Source: JAVBLU01 sp031553225 (GTDB lineage Bacteria; Bacillota; Clostridia; Christensenellales; UBA1750). Taken from it: a DNA stretch of 64,000 nt. The translations under genes were made by a program, and so were the position numbers. Numbering within the stretch: the first letter of the stretch is position 1; the number at the start of each line of letters is the position of its first letter. Shown piece after piece: positions 9,317-17,868 of the stretch. The DNA lies in contig JAVBLU010000020.1 of assembly GCA_031553225.1 (NCBI GenBank), positions 124,001 to 188,000 on the forward strand, read 5' to 3'. The notes under the pieces were generated by a model that made no database searches, was not told the DNA's origin, and was given only the letters and a program-made list of their open reading frames with translations.

Positions 9317-9361
9317 CAGACCGAAGGCAAAACCCGCGCGGCGGGGTTTGCCTTCGGTCTG
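9317..9361 (-). terminator. Long hairpin at the end of the glycyl radical enzyme operon
   Basis: A 21-base inverted repeat (9317-9337 with 9341-9361) with a 3-base loop and one mismatch. It lies 44 bases past the stop of the activase gene on the minus strand. No T tract follows. It is a likely transcript 3' end structure and one of several such T-less hairpins in the window. Confidence 0.65.
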
Positions 9362-9404
9362 GGGCCGCGCCGCGGCCTGCAGAAAAGATTGAGCCGTATG
9401 AGGA

Positions 9405-10307
9405 TCAATCGGTTGCAAGGAGCACGTGCGGGTAACGGAGCGCCAGGGAGCGGCGCACCTCCTCCATGCGCTCGGGCGAGGGAGGCTGCGTTTCCGGCAT
9501 GGGAAACGCCATGCCCAAGGCCTCATATTTGCCGGAGGACATGCCATGGTAGGGCAGAAGCCGCACGGCCGGAGCGGTGTGCAAACCGGCGAACAGCCGG
9601 CCTGCATCGTCCAGGGCGTCCTCGCCGTCGTTCACGCCGGGCACGATGGGCATGCGGATCTCCATGGCGGCGCCTTGACGGTCCAGGCGGCGCAGGTTGT
9701 CCAGAATGCGCGTGTTCGGCGTACCGGTATAGCGCTCGTGGCGGGCGCTGTCCGTATCCTTCACGTCGTACAGGAATAAGTTTGTCTCGGGCAAGACGGC
9801 CTCAAAGGCGGCCCAGGGCACTTCGCCGCAGGTGTCCACGGCCGTGTGCACGCCCTGTTCGCGCAAACACCCCAGTACCTCCGCGCAAAACTCCGCCTGC
9901 AGCAGCGGTTCTCCGCCTGAGAGGGTGACGCCCCCGCCGGAAGCGCGGTAGAAGCCTTCGTCCAGAAGGAGCATCGCCGCTGCGTTCAGCGCGCTCATCT
10001 CGCGGCCATACAGCCGCAGCGCGCCGTGTAGGCAGGCTTCTGCGCATACGCCGCACCCGCGACAGAGGCCGCTCTCTATGCGCGGCCCGCCCTCCACGCT
10101 GATCGCCCCGCTCGGGCAGACGCCCGCACACGCGCCACACCTGTGACAGAGGCGCTTTGTGTAGGCAAGCGCCGGCCGAAGCGACATGTTCTCCGGGTTG
10201 TGGCACCAAAGGCACCGCAGGGGGCAACCCTTCAGAAACATTGTGGTGCGGATGCCCGGCCCGTCGTGCACGGCAAGGCGCTTGATGTCCGCGACGCGGC
10301 CGGTCAT
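9405..10307 (-). CDS. Glycyl radical enzyme activating protein (radical SAM)
   Basis: Radical SAM activase that places the glycyl radical on the partner enzyme encoded immediately upstream, 300 residues. It has the SAM-cluster motif C28-P-L-R-C32-L-W-C35 inside FLKGCPLRCLWCHNPE. Two extra 4Fe-4S ferredoxin motifs follow (CHRCGACAGVCPSG and CRGCGVCAEAC), typical of the dehydratase-type activases rather than the short PflA. SGGEPLLQ and VDTCGEVP are the usual later motifs. The ATG at 10307 overlaps the partner's stop codon by four bases, so the two are translationally coupled. It uses SAM and a reduced flavodoxin or ferredoxin under anaerobic conditions (family knowledge). Confidence 0.95.
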   Translation of the reverse strand: MTGRVADIKRLAVHDGPGIRTTMFLKGCPLRCLWCHNPENMSLRPALAYTKRLCHRCGACAGVCPSGAISVEGGPRIESGLCRGCGVCAEACLHGALRLYGREMSALNAAAMLLLDEGFYRASGGGVTLSGGEPLLQAEFCAEVLGCLREQGVHTAVDTCGEVPWAAFEAVLPETNLFLYDVKDTDSARHERYTGTPNTRILDNLRRLDRQGAAMEIRMPIVPGVNDGEDALDDAGRLFAGLHTAPAVRLLPYHGMSSGKYEALGMAFPMPETQPPSPERMEEVRRSLALRYPHVLLATD

Positions 10308-12532
10308 GCCAGCTGCTGCATCGTCGTGGCGATGAAGGCGTCCTGCTGCTCCTTCCCGAGCGTTGCGAAATACACGTTCCAGCCGCACACGCGCACTTGC
10401 AGCGTTGCGTATTCTTCCGGGCGCTGCTGCGCCGCCCTTAGCTCCTCCGCGTCCAGCACGTTGAACTGGATGCCGAACCCGCCCAGAGCGAAGTATGCCT
10501 TGATGAGCCCCGCGATCGCCTGGATGCCCGCTTCGCCAGCGACGGCGCTTGGATGCAGGTAGATGTCGAGCACGGAACCGTTCGGGATGTCCGCATAGTT
10601 TAGCTTTCCGGCGGACTGGATGAGCGCGGTCACCCCCGCCTTGTCCAGCGCTGTGGACGCGCCGATGCCCTTGGCAAGCGCCTGACGCGCGGGGCGGCCG
10701 TCGGGCAGCGCGCCCGTGCAGCGTCCCAGGCTGATGTTGTGGTCCAGCGAGAAGAGCGAGGCCGTGAACTGCCCGCCGCGGTTGTTGTGAACGCCGTTCA
10801 CAAGCGCCGCGTAAGCGTCGGTGATGCGCACCGCCATGTCGTCGGCGGCAGGGTCGGCGTTGCCCCATTTGGGCAGGCGGTGCACGATGCGCAGGCGCAG
10901 CGTTTCCTGCCCGGCAAAATCCGAAGACATAGCCTTCATCAGCTCGGTCATACCGATTTCGCGGCGCTCATATACCAGCATGCGTACGGCGAGAAGGGAA
11001 TCGGCAGCGTTGGCCAGCCCCGCGCCCATGCAGCCGGTGTTGTTGTACTTTGCTCCGCCCGCCGAAAGATCCGCTCCGGCCAGCACCGGATCAAACAGCG
11101 CGCCGGAGAGCAGAGGGCTTGGATTGATCTGCGGCCATACGGCTTCAAAGTCACGGATGGCCTGTTGCACGGCCCGCAACTGGTGAGCAAGCTGGGCCTC
11201 GTAGGCGGCAAAGAATTGCTCAAAGTCCGCAAAGCCGCATGGATCGCCCGTATCGATGCCGATCATGCAGCCTGTGGTCGGGTCTACGCCCCGGTGCATG
11301 AGCAACTCCAGCGGTTTGGCCAGACTGAAGCGAATCGACATGTTGCAGCTGATCTCGCGGCCCTCAATCGTGGGTTCGTAGCAACCGATGAGCAGGTAGT
11401 CGCTGACGTCCTCCGCGTCCCGGCCGTGCTGGAGAAGCGCTTGGCGGGCGACCTGGTCATTGATGAGCACCATGGCGTTGCGCCCGTCGCGTATGCAGCG
11501 CGCCACCTGCCGGTACAGGCTTTCGGGCGAGCGTTCGCTCAGCTTCACGGAAAGCTTCGGGTCGGTTTGGCGCAGCTCGTAGAACACGTCCAGCGCGAGC
11601 GCCGTCAGGGCATTCGCGGCCTCGCCGCCTCCGCGCGTCAGCCCGCCGAAGTAAAAATTTTTGCCGTTGTCGAGGCCCTGAGTGCGCGCGAAGTACTTCA
11701 TAAAGTAGAAGCGGATGAGCTCGGAGGCGTCATCGGCCGTGATACGTCCGGCGGCCAGATCGGCCTCGTAAAAATGGCCGTACGTGCGATCGAAGCCGCC
11801 CATGGAGCGCACGCGCACGCCCTCGAATTCGATGAGTTGGTGAAACAGATAGGAGAGCTGCAGCGCCTGGTAAAACGTGGATGGAGGCCCCTGCGTCAGG
11901 GCGTCCAGGCAGGAGGCCAGCTTGTGCATGCGGCTGCGGCAGGCGGGATGCAGCTCCGCCGTGCGAAGAGCTTCCCGGGCGAGGCGCTGGGTGTAGCGCA
12001 GCATAGCGTCGTAGACGCGCTCCACGGCGTCATAAAAATCCGTCTGTTCGGCGGTCAGGCCGTCGTGCTTGGCGCGCGCCTCGCGCGCACGGGCGATCAG
12101 CCCGGGGATGCCGAGCTTCATCATCATTTGCCAGCCGGGCGAGGCATGACCGAGGTCCAGCTCCGCGCCGAAAGCGCCGGCGGCCGCGCCGGCGCGCAGA
12201 ACATCAGCGGCTTCCCGGCAGGATCCTTCCGCGGCGGCGGATCGCCATTGCTCGCGCAGATGGTCCAGACGCATGCGGCCCTCGAAGTGGTCCGCGAACC
12301 AGTCAACGGGCGATACGTCGATGCGCGCGTGCGTAAGGAACAGGGCAAACGCACGCGACTTGCGCGCCATGTGCGTGCCCGCGCCGTCCACGATGGCCGC
12401 CATGCGCGCGTCCAGCTCCTGGGCGCAAAGGCCCGTGCAGGGCTCGTAGGAGGGGCGCTGGTACTGGACGAAGAGCGTATCGCGCACGGCGTAAAAGTCC
12501 GGCCCGTCGGCGGTGAACAGGCGACTGGGCAT
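10304..12532 (-). CDS. Glycyl radical enzyme, PFL2/dehydratase-like, substrate unknown
   Basis: Glycyl radical enzyme of 742 residues, shorter than choline lyase or hydroxyphenylacetate decarboxylase (about 840-900). The thiyl-radical Cys is Cys384 in IGCYEPTIEG, which also has the general base Glu two residues later as in GCVEP of diol dehydratases and CutC. The radical loop RVCGWNVYF has Gly717, 26 residues from the C-terminus. GGAKYNNTGCMGAG matches the conserved barrel segment. The Tyr between Cys and Glu and the Cys before the radical Gly differ from the characterised families I know. The ATG at 12532 follows GGGGGTGG. No transporter or microcompartment gene is adjacent, so context gives no substrate. 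Pyruvate formate-lyase itself is excluded because the adjacent Cys-Cys pair is absent. Confidence 0.92.
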   Translation of the reverse strand: MPSRLFTADGPDFYAVRDTLFVQYQRPSYEPCTGLCAQELDARMAAIVDGAGTHMARKSRAFALFLTHARIDVSPVDWFADHFEGRMRLDHLREQWRSAAAEGSCREAADVLRAGAAAGAFGAELDLGHASPGWQMMMKLGIPGLIARAREARAKHDGLTAEQTDFYDAVERVYDAMLRYTQRLAREALRTAELHPACRSRMHKLASCLDALTQGPPSTFYQALQLSYLFHQLIEFEGVRVRSMGGFDRTYGHFYEADLAAGRITADDASELIRFYFMKYFARTQGLDNGKNFYFGGLTRGGGEAANALTALALDVFYELRQTDPKLSVKLSERSPESLYRQVARCIRDGRNAMVLINDQVARQALLQHGRDAEDVSDYLLIGCYEPTIEGREISCNMSIRFSLAKPLELLMHRGVDPTTGCMIGIDTGDPCGFADFEQFFAAYEAQLAHQLRAVQQAIRDFEAVWPQINPSPLLSGALFDPVLAGADLSAGGAKYNNTGCMGAGLANAADSLLAVRMLVYERREIGMTELMKAMSSDFAGQETLRLRIVHRLPKWGNADPAADDMAVRITDAYAALVNGVHNNRGGQFTASLFSLDHNISLGRCTGALPDGRPARQALAKGIGASTALDKAGVTALIQSAGKLNYADIPNGSVLDIYLHPSAVAGEAGIQAIAGLIKAYFALGGFGIQFNVLDAEELRAAQQRPEEYATLQVRVCGWNVYFATLGKEQQDAFIATTMQQLA

Positions 12533-12617
12533 GGAAGACCACCCCCGTTATGCACCCAGCATACGCCGCGCCATATCGCCTGTCAAGAGATGGGAATGGA
12601 GCGTTTCCCCATGACAA

Positions 12618-12642
12618 AGGCCGCCGGTTGATCCGGCGGCCT
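12618..12642 (-). terminator. Hairpin after transketolase gene
   Basis: A perfect 10-base-pair stem (12618-12627 with 12633-12642) with a 5-base loop lies 20 bases past the transketolase stop on the minus strand. It is followed by a short TTTGT. It probably separates the transketolase transcript from the glycyl radical enzyme operon. Confidence 0.7.
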
Positions 12643-12662
12643 CAGGCACATGGCGGTGGAGC

Positions 12663-14636
12663 TTAGCGCCCAAGCAGTTTTTTGGCGCGCGCGGCCACAT
12701 GAGCGGCCGTGAAGCCAAAACGCTCGAAAAGCTTGCCGGCCGGGCCGGAAGCGCCAAAGCCCTCCATAGCCAAAACGTCGCCGTCCAGGCCTACGTACTT
12801 GTGCCATCCGAAGGGCGATGCGGCTTCCACGGCCAGACGTGCGCGCACGGCGGATGGCAGCACGCTCTGGCGGTACGCCGCGCTCTGCTCATCGAAAAGC
12901 TCGAAGGAAGGCATGGATACGACCCGCGCGTCGATCCCGTCGGCCGCAAGCAGGGTCTTTGCTTCCACGCACTGCTGCACCTCCGAGCCGGAGGCGATGA
13001 GGAGCACATCGGGGGTGGGCTTGCGGCTGTCCGAGATGATGTAGCCGCCCTTCATGGCAGCGGGGCCGGAGGCCTCGTACAAAGGCAGGTCCTGCCGGGT
13101 GAGCGCCAGGCACACGGGCGCGCGGCGGGACACGGCCACGGCGTATCCGGCTGCCACTTCCCTGGAATCGGCGGGTCGGAACATAACGGCGCCGGGGATA
13201 GAGCGGATGGCCGCCAACTGCTCAACCGGCTGGTGCGTAGGGCCGTCCTCGCCAACGCCGATGGAATCGTGCGTGAGGACATACACAACGGGCAGCTTCA
13301 TCAGGGAGGACAGGCGGATGCTGTGCTTGAGGTAGTCGCTGAACACGAAGAAGGTGGCCACATAGGGCCGCAGGCCGCCGTGCAGCGCCATGCCGTTCGC
13401 CATGGCCGCCATGGCATGCTCACGCACGCCAAAATGCAGGTTCGCCCCCGCTCGGTTCTCCGCGGAGTAATCGCCCCGGCCTTTGATGTAGCTCTTGTTC
13501 GAGGGCGCCAGGTCGGCCGAGCCGCCGATCAGGTTCGGCAGGCGCTGCGCGAGGCGCTCCAGGCACACGCCGGAGGAGTTGCGCGTGGCGGCCTTGCCCT
13601 CAAACGCCCAGAACGCCTCGTCTTTTGTCAAATCCACAGGGCTCTCGTCGTGCCAGGCCTTCCACTCGGCGGCCAGCTCGGGATACTGCGTTTCATAGCG
13701 GCGGAACATAGCGTTCCAGTCGCCCTGCGCGGCGGCGCCCCGCGCGGAGGCCTCGGCGGTCATATCGTAGGCGGCGGCGGGCACTGCAAAGCCGTCCTTG
13801 CCGGTCCAGCCGATGGTTTGCAAAAGCGCGGCCACGTTTTCCTCGCCCAACGGTTCGCCGTGCGCGGAGGCTTTGCCCGCCTTGGGGGAGCCATAGCCGA
13901 TCTGCGTGGCCACGATGATAAGCGAAGGACGCTCGTCCGCTTTGGCGGCGTCCAGCGCCGCACGGATAGCAGGCAGGTCGTTGCCGTCCGCCACCTTCTG
14001 CACGTGCCAGCCGTAGGCCTCAAAACGCTTGCCTACGTCCTCGCGGAAGGCGATGTCCGTGTCGCCCTCGATGGAGATACCGTTGTCGTCGTACAGGGTG
14101 ATCAGCTTGCCCAGCTTCATCGTGCCGGCCAGCGAGCAGGCCTCCGACGCGATGCCCTCCATCATGCAGCCGTCGCCCACAAGCGTGTAGGTGTAGTGGT
14201 CCACGACGGGAAAGCCGGGGCGGTTAAAATGCGCGGCCAGATAGGTCTCGGCCAGCGCCATGCCCGCGGCGTTGGCAATGCCTTGTCCGAGCGGGCCGGT
14301 GGTGGTCTCCACGCCGACGGTATGGCCATACTCCGGATGACCCGGGGTCTTGGCGTCCATCTGGCGGAAGTTCCTCAGGTCGTCTATCGTCAGCCCGTAA
14401 CCGTACAGGTGCAGAAGCGAATAGATGAGCATGGAGGCATGGCCGGCCGACAGGATAAAGCGGTCGCGGTTGCGGAAGGCTGGATCCGCGGGGTTGTGCG
14501 TCATGGCATACTGATACAGCGCGTAAGCCATGGCGGCGGATCCAAGGGGCTTGCCGGGGTGGCCGGAGTTGGCCTTTTGTACGGCGGATGCGCTGAGCGC
14601 GCGGATGGCCGAGATGACCTGGTCGTCGCGGTTCAA
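12663..14636 (-). CDS. tkt: Transketolase
   Basis: Cytoplasmic thiamine diphosphate enzyme of the non-oxidative pentose phosphate pathway, moving two-carbon units between ketose and aldose phosphates. It is 657 residues, the normal full length. Seen are the N-terminal SGHPGKPLG, the TPP-binding GDGCMMEGIASE, the pyrimidine-domain GVREHAMAAMANG and the DSIGVGEDGPTHQP loop. Translation starts at a TTG (14636), supported by AAGGAGG 8 bases before it; no ATG is placed as well. The phosphohexomutase gene ends 27 bases upstream on the same strand, so they are probably cotranscribed. Confidence 0.97.
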   Translation of the reverse strand: MNRDDQVISAIRALSASAVQKANSGHPGKPLGSAAMAYALYQYAMTHNPADPAFRNRDRFILSAGHASMLIYSLLHLYGYGLTIDDLRNFRQMDAKTPGHPEYGHTVGVETTTGPLGQGIANAAGMALAETYLAAHFNRPGFPVVDHYTYTLVGDGCMMEGIASEACSLAGTMKLGKLITLYDDNGISIEGDTDIAFREDVGKRFEAYGWHVQKVADGNDLPAIRAALDAAKADERPSLIIVATQIGYGSPKAGKASAHGEPLGEENVAALLQTIGWTGKDGFAVPAAAYDMTAEASARGAAAQGDWNAMFRRYETQYPELAAEWKAWHDESPVDLTKDEAFWAFEGKAATRNSSGVCLERLAQRLPNLIGGSADLAPSNKSYIKGRGDYSAENRAGANLHFGVREHAMAAMANGMALHGGLRPYVATFFVFSDYLKHSIRLSSLMKLPVVYVLTHDSIGVGEDGPTHQPVEQLAAIRSIPGAVMFRPADSREVAAGYAVAVSRRAPVCLALTRQDLPLYEASGPAAMKGGYIISDSRKPTPDVLLIASGSEVQQCVEAKTLLAADGIDARVVSMPSFELFDEQSAAYRQSVLPSAVRARLAVEAASPFGWHKYVGLDGDVLAMEGFGASGPAGKLFERFGFTAAHVAARAKKLLGR

Positions 14637-14663
14637 GCTGAAAACCTCCTTGACGTTTGCGTA

Positions 14664-16160
14664 TTATCGGGGAAGCAGGGGCGAGGCGTCCACGCCCGGG
14701 CAGGCGGACAGCAGCCGATGCAGCTCGGCTTGCAGCTGCGCGACGCCTCCGGGCACATCGGATTCGATATTGACGGGCAGCACCGGATCGTGGACGGAAA
14801 GCCGCACGAGGAACCACGCGGCGTCCGGCTTCCCGTCCACGCTGCAGTTCACGCGCAGGCCTTCAAAGTTATCAGGGGCAGGCGACCAGCCGGCCCTGCC
14901 GGTCGCTGCGCCTGTAAGCGCGGCGATGGCTGTCTGCCCGGCGGCGCGAAAGTCGGGGGCGGTGAGGCTGAGGCGTATCTCCGCAGCCTCGGCGGGTTGG
15001 CGCAGGTCGGCGATGAGGTCGAAGAGGCTCAGGCCCCGTGCGCGAAGGCGCGCGGCCTCCACAAGCAACCAGGAGACGAGGTACGCCCCATCGTCCAGGA
15101 AGTAGTTCTCGCGCAGCGCCGCATGGCCGCTCGTCTCGATGGCCAGCGGGCAATCCGCGCCCTCGCCGCACAGCCGCTGGGCCTCGTCGATGACGTTGCG
15201 GTAGCCGCGCTTGAAGCGCCGGTGCACGCCGCCGCGCGCCCGAATGAAGTCCGCAAGCCCGGTGGAGGTGATGGAATCCGTTACGATTGTGGCGCCCGGG
15301 TGTTTTTCCAGCACCACGGCCGAACACAGCGCCACCAGGCGGTTGCGCGATAGCTCCTCGCCGGAGCTGTCGCACAGAGCGGCGCGGTCGGCGTCCGCGT
15401 CGAAGATCACGCCCATGTCCGCGCCCGCCCGCCGCACCGCCTCGCCAAGCGCCTGCATAGCTACCGGGCTTTCGGGGTTGGGCGGATGGCCGGGGAAATG
15501 CCCGTCCGGCTGCAGGTACTGCGAGCCCTCCGTGTTCGCGCCCAGCGCTTGCAGCACGTCCGCGGCGAAGAAGCCGCCCGCGCCGCTGCCCGCATCCAGC
15601 ACGATGTGCAGGCCGCGCAAGGGCTGTTGACCGCCCGCGCCTTTCTGGATGACTTCGCGCAGGAAAGCGGCGTAGCGCGGCAGGAAGGCCGTCGTTTCCA
15701 CGGTCCCTTCAGCCGTCGCAACATCGGCGCATTCGTCCATTGCCTGGGCGATCGCCCGCACCTGCGCGGAGGAAAGCCCGCCGGTTTTCGTAATGAACTT
15801 GATGCCGTTGCGCTCGGCGGGCAGGTGGGAAGCGGTGATCATCACGGCCGCGTCCGCGGGCTGCGGGGGCAGCACGCAGGCCATGAACATGGCGGGCGTT
15901 GTGCACAGCCCGCAGTCCAGCACGACCGCGCCGGCAGCAGCAAATCCGCGCAGCATGGCAGCCTTCAGGCGCGGGGCGGACAGGCGGCTGTCGTGCCCGA
16001 GCGCGATGCGCAGGGGCCGCCGGGGGAGCGTGGCGGCGAGCCAGCGGGCGAAGCACAGCGCCGCGCGCGCGGCGGCCTCGTCGCTCAGCGTAACGGGTTT
16101 GTCGCCGGGAATGGCGACCCCCCGCAGGTCGCTTCCGCTGAGCAGTGAAACGTAGCTCAT
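14664..16160 (-). CDS. Phosphomannomutase/phosphoglucomutase family protein
   Basis: Alpha-D-phosphohexomutase that shifts phosphate between C1 and C6 of a hexose phosphate, 498 residues. Domain 1 has the phosphoserine loop TASHLP, where the usual Asn/Gly is Leu. Domain 2 carries the metal-binding DADADR. Domain 3 has the sugar-binding ETSGH, and domain 4 closes the protein. The N-terminal GSDLRG replaces the more common FGTSGIRG-like start. The ATG at 16160 has AGGAGG 6 bases before it, overlapping the nitroreductase stop, so translation is coupled. The mannose/glucose specificity cannot be told from sequence. It probably feeds nucleotide-sugar synthesis or glycogen metabolism. Confidence 0.93.
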   Translation of the reverse strand: MSYVSLLSGSDLRGVAIPGDKPVTLSDEAAARAALCFARWLAATLPRRPLRIALGHDSRLSAPRLKAAMLRGFAAAGAVVLDCGLCTTPAMFMACVLPPQPADAAVMITASHLPAERNGIKFITKTGGLSSAQVRAIAQAMDECADVATAEGTVETTAFLPRYAAFLREVIQKGAGGQQPLRGLHIVLDAGSGAGGFFAADVLQALGANTEGSQYLQPDGHFPGHPPNPESPVAMQALGEAVRRAGADMGVIFDADADRAALCDSSGEELSRNRLVALCSAVVLEKHPGATIVTDSITSTGLADFIRARGGVHRRFKRGYRNVIDEAQRLCGEGADCPLAIETSGHAALRENYFLDDGAYLVSWLLVEAARLRARGLSLFDLIADLRQPAEAAEIRLSLTAPDFRAAGQTAIAALTGAATGRAGWSPAPDNFEGLRVNCSVDGKPDAAWFLVRLSVHDPVLPVNIESDVPGGVAQLQAELHRLLSACPGVDASPLLPR

Positions 16161-16169
16161 GCCATCCTC

Positions 16170-16661
16170 CTAGAACCTGTCGTAGGAGACGACGTCGCCC
16201 AGGGCCTTCTTGTTTGGCGCGGGCTGATCGTCCGAGTATCCCAGGGTGACGAGCGCGCGCACGGTCCAGCCTTCCGGCGCGCCGACCGCCTTGGCGATAA
16301 CGGGCGCGGCCGATGCGTGGCCGCCGTTCACCCAGCATGTGCCCAGCCCGAGTGCGTGCGCGGCGTGGCAGATGCTCGTTGTGGCGCAGGAGGCGTCCTC
16401 AACGGGCGTGAGGGCATCCGGCCCGGTGAGCACGGCGATGGCCACGGGCGCCTGCGTGAGGAATTTCACCCACGGCAAGGCGTCTTTCAGGGCATCTTTG
16501 CCCGCGCCGCGCAGCACCACAAAACGCCAGGACTGGCGGTTGGCGCCGCTGGGCGCAAGGCGCGCGCAGTCCAGTATGTCGTCCAGCAGATTCTGTGGAA
16601 CGGGGTCGGGTCTGTATGAGCGGATAGAGCGGCGCGTCTTCAAACAATCGATGGCGTTCAT
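16170..16661 (-). CDS. Nitroreductase family FMN protein
   Basis: Small flavin-dependent oxidoreductase, 163 residues. The N-terminal RRSIRSYRPDPVP is the FMN phosphate-binding signature. LAPSGANRQSWRFVVL and the later LGLGTCWVNGG complete the family pattern. The length is at the short end of the family, which normally works as a homodimer with NAD(P)H. The second of two adjacent ATGs (16661) is chosen because AAAGGAGG lies 7 bases before it; 16664 is possible. The physiological substrate is unknown. It sits in a run with DUF2461, phosphohexomutase and transketolase genes that share no obvious pathway. Confidence 0.9.
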   Translation of the reverse strand: MNAIDCLKTRRSIRSYRPDPVPQNLLDDILDCARLAPSGANRQSWRFVVLRGAGKDALKDALPWVKFLTQAPVAIAVLTGPDALTPVEDASCATTSICHAAHALGLGTCWVNGGHASAAPVIAKAVGAPEGWTVRALVTLGYSDDQPAPNKKALGDVVSYDRF

Positions 16662-16745
16662 CATTTATCCTCCTTTAGAATGGAACTGTCAAATCAAGCG
16701 GTATGCCGCGTCGCCTTGGCTATGCGCGCGCTCCGCTGCCGAAGC

Positions 16746-17414
16746 TTACAGCGGGTCGAGCACGAAGTGATAGAGCGGCGTCAGGTCGGCGATCATATCG
16801 CGCATTTCCTGCACAAAACCGGCGTCAAGGACGGCCTGGTGCCCGGCGAACTGGCGGTACGCCGAGAAGCCCTTAAACAGATACACGCGCCGGGCGGCCT
16901 CGGGCAGTTCCGGCGGCTTCATTTTTTTATAGCTTTCGCCGGACAATTCGTATCCCCTGCGGATAAGAGCGGTGAACAGCGCGTCCGCCGCGGCCGGGTC
17001 GCGCGCAATACGGGCGCGAACGCGGTCCATCAGCGGCTTGTTGTCCGTGTAGCTGCCAAGGCCGTACATGTAACCGTCCAGGGTGATCTCAAAAAACAGC
17101 GCGAAGCTTTCCGATAAGTCCTCGCCCGGCCGTTTGAAGCACAGCCAGGCGTTGTCGCGAAAGGGGCGCTTGTCTTTGGAAAACCGCGTGTCGCGTCGAA
17201 GCCGTGAGGCGCACTTGCCGGGGCGAGTCTCCAGCGTGTCGTCCAGCGCCTGGGCGGCGGGGCCGAGGTCCTCGCAAAGGGCCTTCATCGGCTCCAGAAG
17301 CACGCGCTCGTACTGGGCCTTGTGCTCCGCATAGAAGGTCTGCTCGTTGTGCAGGCGGATGCCCAGCATAAAATCGAGCGTTTCCGGCGAAAACCCGAAA
17401 AAGGCCTGTCCCAT
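16746..17414 (-). CDS. DUF2461 domain-containing protein
   Basis: Conserved protein of unknown function, 222 residues, matching the DUF2461 (TIGR02453-like) family. Visible family features are the N-terminal FGFSPETLDF followed by NEQTFYAEHKAQYE, the basic motif RFSKDKRPFRDN near residue 85, and the FEITLDGYMYGLGSY segment. There are no membrane segments and no signal. The ATG at 17414 follows AGAGGTG. It lies 25 bases downstream of a small hypothetical gene and upstream of the nitroreductase gene, in one minus-strand transcription unit. Nothing in the sequence predicts a reaction. Confidence 0.88.
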   Translation of the reverse strand: MGQAFFGFSPETLDFMLGIRLHNEQTFYAEHKAQYERVLLEPMKALCEDLGPAAQALDDTLETRPGKCASRLRRDTRFSKDKRPFRDNAWLCFKRPGEDLSESFALFFEITLDGYMYGLGSYTDNKPLMDRVRARIARDPAAADALFTALIRRGYELSGESYKKMKPPELPEAARRVYLFKGFSAYRQFAGHQAVLDAGFVQEMRDMIADLTPLYHFVLDPL

Positions 17415-17439
17415 GCCTTCACCTCTTTCCTGCATTATA

Positions 17440-17757
17440 TCACGGCTTTGTGCCTGCCGCATCCTCCATTTGCGCCGCGGCCGCGCCGGGCGGCCAGGGC
17501 AGCGCGTCCTGCAGGTAGGGGGCAAGCGCCTGCCGCGGGCAGGGAACGCGCAGCGCCGTCTGCAGTTCCGCAAGCAGGCGGGAGGCGACGGCGGAGCGAT
17601 GGATCATGCACGGCTCCGGATCGCTGAAGTACTCCACAGACTTACGCACGATCAGTTCGTCGGAAAAGACCGCTTCGTGCAGAAAAAAGCTGCTCATCGC
17701 ACGGCCGTCCCCGTTAAGGAAAGCCACCCGCGGCGGGTCCTTTCGGCGCACGTTCAC
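17440..17757 (-). CDS. Hypothetical protein (105 residues)
   Basis: Small protein I do not recognise, probably soluble. It opens with Arg/Lys-rich NVRRKDPPR and has a mixed body with SVEYFSDPEPC and an Ala/Pro-rich tail. It starts at GTG (17757) just after a run of G; the next GTG (17751) has better ribosome-site spacing. It is the first reading frame after a strong sigma-A-type promoter on the same strand (17789-17818) and ends 25 bases before the DUF2461 gene, so it is transcribed. That context is the main support for its reality. No homology is claimed. Confidence 0.5.
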   Translation of the reverse strand: MNVRRKDPPRVAFLNGDGRAMSSFFLHEAVFSDELIVRKSVEYFSDPEPCMIHRSAVASRLLAELQTALRVPCPRQALAPYLQDALPWPPGAAAAQMEDAAGTKP

Positions 17758-17788
17758 ATCCCCCCTGTCGTATCAACGGTTATTTTGT

Positions 17789-17818
17789 ATGATAGTTTGT
17801 TGGCGCAAAGCTTGTCAA
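17789..17818 (-). promoter_or_regulatory. Sigma-A promoter of the minus-strand 17.8-12.6 kb run
   Basis: The minus strand reads TTGACA (17813-17818), an 18-base spacer, then TATCAT (17789-17794). This predicts transcription start near 17782, about 25 bases before the first gene. The -35 box is a perfect consensus and overlaps the -35 box of the opposing promoter. Confidence 0.75.
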
Positions 17819-17840
17819 GATGCCCATGAAAAGGTAAGAT
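17812..17840 (+). promoter_or_regulatory. Sigma-A promoter of the GH2 gene
   Basis: TTGTCA (17812-17817), a 17-base spacer and TAAGAT (17835-17840) give a predicted start near 17847. Its -35 box occupies the same bases as the -35 of the minus-strand promoter. Confidence 0.7.
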
Positions 17841-17868
17841 GTTGAGTATCACAGCAGGAAGAGGGTAG

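Noticed and set aside
10739..12631. A 630-codon open frame on the + strand
   Set aside because: It is antisense to the glycyl radical enzyme gene and shows only GC-driven composition.
12699..15353. An 884-codon open frame on the + strand
   Set aside because: It lies opposite transketolase and phosphohexomutase, both with complete motifs. High GC leaves long antisense frames open. No ribosome site or domain was seen.
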